From positions 67,213,706 through 67,277,705 of the forward strand of contig NC_092859.1 in assembly GCF_032062135.1 (NCBI RefSeq): a DNA stretch of 64,000 nucleotides, given 5' to 3'. This DNA is from Pyxicephalus adspersus (Eukaryota > Chordata > Amphibia > Anura > Pyxicephalidae). Shown piece by piece: positions 27,301-36,300 of this stretch; positions within the stretch are counted from its first letter, which is position 1; each line of letters starts with the position of its first letter. Position numbers and translations under genes: made by a program. Under the pieces are notes generated by a model. It was not told the DNA's origin. It saw nothing but the letters and a program-made list of their open reading frames with translations, and did not search any database.

Positions 27301-30300
27301 AATATACACTAACAAACGTAAGGTCTTTACCTTCTATATGTCCTAAAAGGAAAATCTGCCTGCCCTCTGGATCAATCTGCTTTTCAGTTACATAGAAACC
27401 AGAGTTTTTGCTCAACAGAATTAAAACCCCCTTTTTTTAGATGCTGAATCTGTGGCATGAAATGCTTGCGTAAAGTATGGATTAGTCATCTTGGGTACTT
27501 TGCTCTTTTTAAAATGTTTCTCCTGCAGAAAAACCAGAGGAAACAGTATAAATGTATGAGGCCCTGCACAAATAAATAATATCATGTATTAACTAGCCAA
27601 AGCAGTCAGTAGATTTAAAAAACAGATGTAATCTCAGTTTTCTCATCTCCTCTAGACGGGGGACTGATTACAGCAATTTAAAAATTAGACAAGCATTCAG
27701 AAAATTTTTAAAGACATTTTAAACAGGGCGTATGTCCATCTCGGACAACTTTTCTATGTTTTAGCAAAAAAGCACTAGGAAAAAGAATAAAAACAAAAAA
27801 AAAAAAATACTGATGTAAGGACCATCCTGTTCGCTACAACCTGACTTGAGGTCTGCCTGATGAGGATCCAGAATCAACCCTTCGCGTCTCCCCTTGTGCA
27901 GGTTCCAAAGATCTTTCTGCCTGCTCAAAGAAACTGTCCCCAGGAGATGATACAGAAGCCTTTTTAGCAGTGTGGGCCCCTCGCATCTGGAATTCTTGAT
28001 ACCATTCAGGGGCTGTCATTTACGGAACTTGAGGTTTAGTGCAGGGCTAGAATATAGAATAAGAATATCTTAGTTAGTGCATATTTTGTATTTATATTTT
28101 ATTGAAAGGGCCACCCCATTCACAATGGCAAAAAGTCTGTCAACAAACACAATAAAAATCTGCTGTTTATGAGCACTTTACATTATCAAGTGATGGGAAA
28201 CATTACGTGTTCCAATGTATTCTTGAAGATGATGGTGAAAAACAATGTGATGCAAAAATTAGCAGATTCAGTGGGTCTAACAGAAATGCACCTACAAGAG
28301 CATCAAATTTGAAAAGACAGCATTTTCATCAAGTGTTGAAAGTTGTGATATCAATGAAAAAATTTCATCTACTTCCGGGGTAAAAAAATGTTCAGAAATC
28401 TACTGGAGACCAAACACAACTAAGAAGATTCTTTATATCTGACAAAGGTACCTTAACAATGACACCGGAAAAATTCAAAAACCACATTATTGAAATGGTA
28501 GTAAAGAATAGTGTACCACTACCCTTCTTTTTACAGCCAGCCTTTTTAGGCCTAAATGCAGAATTGGCTAAAAAAAAAAACTTGTTTTTTTTTTGTCTGG
28601 AAAGAGAACGAATAGGGAAACTTATAATTGAAGAGGCCAAATGTAAAAAAGGAAGAACTACGAAAAGGTCTGAAGGGACGTTTTGTCTTCATAAATATGG
28701 ATGGATGCACACGCCACAGAGTCGATCATTTTGCTATTAATGTTAAATTTGTTGATGGAAATAATAAAACAATAACGCGAACCTTGGGAGTAAAGGACAC
28801 CCAGGCACATCCCACCACTGACTATCTTCAGAAGTTAGTGTAGGATGTTCTAGAAGATTTTGAAATTAAAAAAAGAACAGATTCTATGTATTGTGACAGA
28901 TAATGCTTCTAATATGTTGAGCACAATTGAGAAAATTATTAAAATAGATGAAGAAAGTGAGACGGATAATAAAGGAAGACAGTTCTGGAAGTATTGGAGA
29001 AAATGAAAGTGAAGAGAATACCGTGTTTCCCCGATGATAAGGCATCCCCATCAAATAAGCCACCCCCCGATTTTTGCTTAAACAATTAAAATAAAGCACC
29101 CCCCGCAAATAAGACATCCTCCGATACCTGATACTGTGTGCCTCTGTGTGACTCCTCGATGCTGGCTGCAGTGCAGAGTGNNNNNNNNNNNNNNNNNNNN
29201 NNNNNNNNNNNNNNNNNNNNNNNNNNNNNNNNNNNNNNNNNNNNNNNNNNNNNNNNNNNNNNNNNNNNNNNNNNNNNNNNNNNNNNNNNNNNNNNNNNNN
29301 NNNNNNNNNNNNNNNNNNNNNNNNNNNNNNNNNNNNNNNNNNNNNNNNNNNNNNNNNNNNNNNNNNNNNNNNNNNNNNNNNNNNNNNNNNNNNNNNNNNN
29401 NNNNNNNNNNNNNNNNNNNNNNNNNNNNNNNNNNNNNNNNNNNNNNNNNNNNNNNNNNNNNNNNNNNNNNNNNNNNNNNNNNNNNNNNNNNNNNNNNNNN
29501 NNNNNNNNNNNNNNNNNNNNNNNNNNNNNNNNNNNNNNNNNNNNNNNNNNNNNNNNNNNNNNNNNNNNNNNNNNNNNNNNNNNNNNNNNNNNNNNNNNNN
29601 NNNNNNNNNNNNNNTCAACAATAAATGTGTACTGTAGTCTTCATGGAAAAATAAGACATCCCCCTGAAAATAAGACCTAGGGCATATTTTGGCATTTCAA
29701 AAAATATAAGACGGTGCCTTATTATAGGGGAAACAGGGTAGTAACATTTTGGATAACATTGTTGAAGTATCTAAGCGTACTACTATTCAACATATGCAAC
29801 AAATAGAGATAGATTGAAGGATCGTCATGCAGCTATTCTAATCGGCTAATTGAGGCAAGTAACTGTTGCAGCCAGGACCCTAAAACAGATGCCATTTTGA
29901 AAAGACGTGCAGGAAAAGCCATTTTGGATCAAACAACGCGCTGGGGAAGCACTTATTTGATGGTAAAGCATTTGCTTGAACTAAAAGACTTTGTTGAAGA
30001 ACTGGACAATGAAAATGTTTTTTATTAACTGAAAGCCAGTGGACACAAGTAAAATCCCTTTACTGTCACCAAGAGTTTGCAATCTAAAGATTTAACACCT
30101 GGTAAATGTTTTTTGAAATGGAAGAGCTTGAGATATTGCCTGAACAAAAGTGTTAACAAGAGAGTTAATAGCTGATGGCATTGTATCTTCAATGAAGAAA
30201 AGAGAGAATCTCCTACTGGATAATCAAATCTTGTTAGCTGCTATTTAGGTTGATCCAATGAGCCGAATTTTGTTGAGCGATGACCAGACAGATACTGCAA

Positions 30301-33300
30301 TTTAAAGGCCCTCTATGATGTAGCAGTTCGCATGAAGGGATTAGTACTTGAAACACCACCACTGGATGAAGCTATAAACACTGGTAACTCAGGATCATCC
30401 TCTTCAAATGAAGAATTAGACTTCGATTCCTACTTGGACAAAATGGAACTTTCAACAGTAGAGCGACCTCGCATATGCGTTAAAGATAAACGACCAGAAA
30501 ATGTCCAAATGATGAGATTCTAGGAGTATTTTAAAGAATTAAAAGAAGTAGAAAAATATGACTGCTCATCAAAACTGACTGGAGAAGAAGCCATTCTTGT
30601 TTATCCCGAGAATATTAGTGATTTGGCTAGAACCTTAACAGCAGTGCCACCCACCCTAGTCAGTGTTGAAAGATTATTTTCTGCTCCAAAAATAATCAAG
30701 TCAGATTTAAGAGCTTCTATGACAGAGAATCTGGTAGAAGCAGTTCTGTTTCTTAGAACAACACTACATCGAGTTAGTTTTGTATTGTATTTAACAGCTT
30801 TTCTACTCCACAACTATATTCCAAGTTTAATATATAAATTGTTTTTGTTCATGTAGTTAAGCTTTGCTTTTTGTTTTAAAACTACCAAATAATGTGGTTC
30901 ATATTTTTAAACTGGTAAAGTTCCTGATTTTTATGCATTCTATGCTACTACTTTATAGCCACTTGATAAAACCTTATTATTTTTAAATTTTTTTGTCTTT
31001 TGTTTAAACTGGTTAATACAGTAGAGTGTCAGCTTCCTAGCCAGTAGTTCTGTGGTTAAATAGCGTGTATGTTGCCTTCCTTCAATCAACGTGGAAAATA
31101 CATTAGCATAATTTGAGGTTTCTCATTTTATCTTCACACTTTTGTAACCAAACATCACAAAAACAAATTTTCACCCTTGTCAAAAAATTATTTTGCATTC
31201 AATTTTCACACTTTTGCATTCAAACTTCACAAAAAAATTTAGACCCCCTAATTATTCATAAATAAAAACATTTATTATAAAATTAAATATAACACAATAT
31301 TTTTACCAAAACAAATTTCCCCAAGAAACATTAAATAAAAATATGTAATAATGAATTAAATTATTTATTATTCAATAATGCTTTCTCAGGTATTTAGGCA
31401 AAAAGCTAAACATTTTTGTATAATAATTTGAGCAATCCTGCTCGCTTATTGTTAAAAGTGCACTATTGATGCTTTCTAATAAAGCACCCGAATTAATTAA
31501 CCTATTTCTTCATACTACTCATTTCCATTTAGAGAACATGTTCTCAACAGGATTAAGAAATGGAGAGTATGGTGGTAAAAATAGGAGTTGGTATCCCTTA
31601 CTTTCAACAAAGCTCTTTACCTGGCTAGTTTTATGAAAGGGGACATTATCCATAATTAGGATGGCATGCTGAACACTCTTTTCACTAAAAACATTCAAAA
31701 CCTCATTAATAAAAATGAGGAATACTTCTTGATTAAATACTTGTGCTTGTGACTTAAAGTGGAGGGTCCCATTTGTATTCCTCACACACAAAAAATCGAA
31801 TAATTTCTGGAAAGCACTCCAGCCACAACATGCACTGCCTTTTGCCCAATAGGAGATCGTCCCCTTTTGGTTCTCTTTGAGATGTTAAAACCTACTTCAT
31901 CAAGAAAATAGATGTTTTTTCCATCTTCCTTTTATGGTAAAAAATATTGTGTTACATTTAATTCTATAATAAAAGTACTGATTTATGAATAATTAGGAGG
32001 TCACTTTTTTGTGAAGTGTGAATGCAAAAGTGTGAAGATAAAATGAGAAACCCTGTAAATACAGAGGTCGGAGTCAGGGGTACCAGAAACTGAGGAGTCT
32101 TGAGTCGAAGGATTTATCTACCGACTCCACAGCCCTGGATAATATCAATCACTTTGTTAACCGAATCGGCTAACAATTCCTTAAACAAGGTGCTTACGGC
32201 TGAGGATAATTGCTCTTGCAAAACAGATTCAGGCAAACCTTTAATGCCTATGTTATTTCTTCTACTTCTAATTATCAAGTTCTTCAACTTGCCTGTACAC
32301 ACAAAACCCTTTTATTGAAGTCAGACTACAGGGTAATTAGTGAAACGTTCAGTTATGTCTCCGCTCCATTTAAAGTGTATGTATAACTACAAATAGATAA
32401 AGAAGGGGGAAAGGTTAAATCACCTCCTCTGAGATTTCTGTTCACTTCCTCTTTCTGAAGCATGACAGCAAGTCTTTAACAAATAAACCCCCCTAGCGGT
32501 ATTCCGAAGTGTGATTTTGGGGTGGACTTTACATGCTAAAAACGGTAATTCCGAGTCACACTCGGGGTTGCTAAAAACATAAAAAAAATCACTTTCCTTG
32601 TTCCCCTGTCGCCCCCCGGTGTCCTGCTCGTCCCTGCGGGTCCTCGGGGTAGGTCTTCTTCCTCAGATCCCAAGCCGGCGACTGCAGAGACGTTCTCCGG
32701 GTGACGTCGGTGCAGGCAGGAGGATCGGTGGGAAATTCAAATAATTTTGTATTGGATTCAAAACTTTTGTATTGAGTCTAATACAAATAAATCTTTATAT
32801 AAATATATGTGTGTGTTATTTAACCAATTTCTAGTAAAAACTATTTGTTTTGTGTGAATGCAGATTTAGTAACAGTTTTGCAACATAAAGCATAATAAAT
32901 CATCTTCCCTTTTAATTACCTGGCCATGCTAATATGTAGTCTGAGTTTTTGTTTGTTTTTGTTTTTTTAATACACATAAACAAACTTCAAACGTTTTTTA
33001 CATTTCCCTTTCCCTCAACTATGACAATTGATGGCTTATAGATATATAAAAAAAATAAATAAGGATTTTCCCTATTTTTTGGCTCACGTTTTTCCTCAAC
33101 AGTAAATACAGTTGTTTAAAGTCAGGTTGCTGCATATTTGCAGACATTTTACCTTTAAAATATTTTCATTATGTCTGGGCATTCAGTGTTTATTGCAACA
33201 CTGCAACAGATAATGTGATCTCTCTTGCTAAGCATTATTTTTCAACAAGTACTGTGGTATGGCTTGTTTTGATAGCGGCTGACAAAAATACAATTCAATA

Positions 33301-36300
33301 CATATTGCCAAATCCTTGTAACTTTCCTTTTTTCATTCCATGTGTAGTTGTAAATTATAAGTCATTTTCTTGTCTATACAGGTGCGATCGTCGGACGTTT
33401 CATGGTCAGATACCAGAAGGACACTACGAAAAGATCACCGATGGGAATCTGGTTCACTACTGGAAAGGGAAGAAAAAGAAAAGCTTTTTAACGAACACAT
33501 TGATGCTCTTACAAAAAAGAAGCGTGAACATTTCCGACAGCTTCTGGATGAAACCTATACAGTAAGTTTTTGTGTTAAAGTGGAACTCCCTGAAACAGAT
33601 TGTGCACATAGTTTTAAAAACTCCTGTATTTAAAGTACATACTTACCCTTTTTTTGCAGTCTAGCAACAATTTTTAATTCTTCTAAAGTTGTACCTCTTC
33701 TCTCCGTTATTCCCACCTAAAGTACTGGTATCCTTTTTCCGTTGGCCTGTAGAGCACAGACTGTTCTGGGGCAGAAAGTTATCTGCTGAGTCAATTGATG
33801 CCCTTTCACTCTGGCCTTTGCAGAACTAGGATCCCTAGGTTTGATGCTCAGTCAGAACACTATCTGCATGAAGTTTGTATGTTCTTCTTTGTGTAGGCTT
33901 CCTCCAGGCACTCCAGTTTCTGCTCACATCCCATAAACATGCAGTTAAATTTTCTTCCACCAAAATTGGCCTTAGACTGTGTTATTGTAGGCAAATTAGA
34001 TTATGACTATAGACTTTGCAAAGCCATGTGGTATATGTTGACGCTATAGAAATACAATTTAAACTTCATTCCCTGCCCTGATAACCTATTAGTCAATAGG
34101 CATACTCCCTGATGTACAGTGTCCTCCCTAGCCCTGTTAGCCAGATGCACCACCTGCCACTTTTCATTAACCACCCAACTGTTCTTGGTGGTTACTGGAA
34201 AGTAGGATCACAATACAGGACTGGCCACCTGCCTACAGCTTTTTCCCACCCAGCCTAATTTTTTTTTCTGGGAAAACTACTGATGTACAACCTTTGAGTG
34301 CTGTTGTTAAACACAGTGAAGTGTGTTTATGTTGGCTGATGGTTGTCAGGGCCAGGAAAGTGCCTTTTTTTTTAACTCTCTGCAATTAATGATAAGCCAA
34401 GTGCCCAGACTTTAGTGAATTCCATCACTTCAGATTCTTTAACTTGCATGATGCCAGCATTGAAGAGAGATGGGGGAATACTGACTTGCTAGAAATGTCA
34501 AATGAGATCAGTTATTTTTTTCTTCAAGGCTCCAAACTTTGAACTATGTATACACTGACAATAATGGATCGTTTATAATGTCAGACTTTTGATTCCCACA
34601 GTTTATCTAACATTGATATTTTTTCTCAAGATTACTTTAACTTCAACTTGGAAAGAAGTCAAGAAAGTTATAAAAGATGATCCTCGGTTTATAAAGTTTT
34701 CTTCCAGTGATCGGGTAAGTAAATGAAGTAAAATGCAGTACTGGAATTGTATCAAATACATGTTTTTTTTTTTAGGTTTGAATATGTAGGGCTCCAAAAG
34801 TTTTGTCTGTACAGTTATCTTTATTTAGTAATAAAGGGCACAGTTAGGAATTGTAAGGATAATTTTTGTTTTTTGTTCTGTTTATAATAGTAAGCTGCCT
34901 GTTTTAGTAGTGGCATAACTGTTGGGGGGAAAGAAGTAGGCCACAATAGTAAATTATGTTTGAAGAACATTAATGTTTGAAAACCTTTCTAAATATTTAT
35001 ATTCTGGATTTTTTGTAACCATTTCATGTCGCCCCCTAGTGTGTGCGTGCGTGCGTGTTATCCTTTTTCATCCAATGTTTAGATCAGAGTTTCTCTGTAA
35101 GGGTGACATTTTTCCCAAAAGCCAGCAATCTAAGAGGCCTTCTTCCAATTGACCACTATACTGATATACTGCGAGTTGTGGATATAGTCATTATTGAAGG
35201 GGTTTCTTAGTAGCTGAAAGTTATTTCAAGGGTTCCCCTATGTTGAAAAGGTTGAAAGGTGATTACATAAAAAGGTTTACATACATAAGTCAATAATGTC
35301 AAACAGAAGAAAGAAATGTCAAGAAAATATTTCTGTTAATTGCTTCTACTGCCAGCCTCTGTATTCTGTTATATACATACAATGCAGTGTGAAATATCTT
35401 ACTTGTATAAATATTGCAGCTCTGTACATTGCACCTTTTGAAAACAAGTCAGCAGTAGCAGATAGATTTCATATCTATTCCTAAAGGGAAAATCTTGCAA
35501 ATCTGTTTATAAACTACCCTCACTCCCCCCAAAAAATGGTACAGAATAGTATAGAAAGTAATACTGCATTGTTACCTGAAAATGTGTATTTACTGAAGCT
35601 CTGTTACCTTTTCTCTATCTTGGCAAAGTTATTCATGATCTGTGTTTAAAAAGCACATTGCTCTATTATGTTACTGCTGGGCATGTTTCTGTCTCACATT
35701 TTTTGCATGCAGTTCTGCAGTTAATCCGTTTTGTGTTTGCAGAAAAGGCAAAGAGAATTTGAAGAATATATCCGAGATAAACACATAACTGCCAAAGCCG
35801 ACTTCAGGACACTTTTAAAAGAAACAAAATTCATTACATACAGGTATGTAACCTGTTTTAATGTTTGGTCATTTTATTTAAAAAAAAAAAAAAAAAAAGT
35901 TCTGGCTTTAGTACTTCGTCAATCCAAACTTGCTTCCTATGCTACCCTATTTTCATCACAAGATGCCCCCAGTCATTTTTATTGAGGGACATTTGACATT
36001 ACTCAGGCCAAAAGGTTGACCACATACTTTAAATGCTAGCCACCCCTGAGTCAGAATCACCACAGCCCCATTGATCCATGAAATGCCAACTCCTGGAATG
36101 CAGCCTCACAGGACCACCCTGCCTAATGATGTTAGACAAAGTATGTATTACAACAAAAATCATAAAATACAGGTAATTAAACCTAAATGGGGCCCCAAGT
36201 GTTTTTTATTTGTATGATATATATGTATGTAAAAAAAAAAAAAAAAAAGAAATATGTTTGTATATCGAACTAACAATTTCTTCTACTCTAGGTCAAAGAA

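Larger units (their letters stand above)
28120..30770 (+). pseudogene. hAT transposase, degenerate, interrupted by a MITE
   Basis: Pieces in order are a BED-type N-terminus ([30 protein letters not shown], about 28195-28330); [20 protein letters not shown] (28459 on); [20 protein letters not shown] with [20 protein letters not shown] (to 28843); [18 protein letters not shown] (about 28890-28950); then, after the [24 protein letters not shown] (about 29935-30000); and [20 protein letters not shown] with [20 protein letters not shown] (about 30610-30735). The last block is the hAT dimerisation region (the LFS-x5-I motif). Several frameshifts and stops make it inactive. The reading order shows one ancestral gene. 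Confidence 0.88.
28070..32138 (+). mobile_element. hAT DNA transposon inserted in the L1, itself carrying two insertions
   Basis: The hAT transposase remains run 28120-30770. The right end (32061-32138) is made of GACTCC-type repeats and ends CCGACTCCACAGCCCTG, a CAG-type hAT terminus. Candidate 8-bp target duplications are AGAATATC (28062-28069) and ATAATATC (32139-32146), 7 of 8 matching, and L1 ORF1 appears to continue on both sides. The left terminus is not recognisable as a copy of the right one, so it has been lost or rearranged. Inside are a MITE with the N gap (29021-29738) and an IS630/Tc1-type element (31114-32055). Confidence 0.7.
24396..33381 (+). other. TCERG1: TCERG1 intron (9.0 kb), transposon-rich
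   Basis: This is the largest intron in the window. It holds a half MITE (24642-24750), a 20-base A run near 24867-24886, a split L1 on the - strand (25060-28061 and 32139-32310), a hAT element (28070-32138) with two nested insertions, and a CpG-rich repeat (32480-32800). The last 580 bp before the acceptor hold nothing I can name. Confidence 0.75.

Noticed and set aside
28884..29680. Open frames of 162-245 codons spanning 28884-29680
   Set aside because: They read through 434 N. Only a few real codons flank the gap, and they belong to a MITE.
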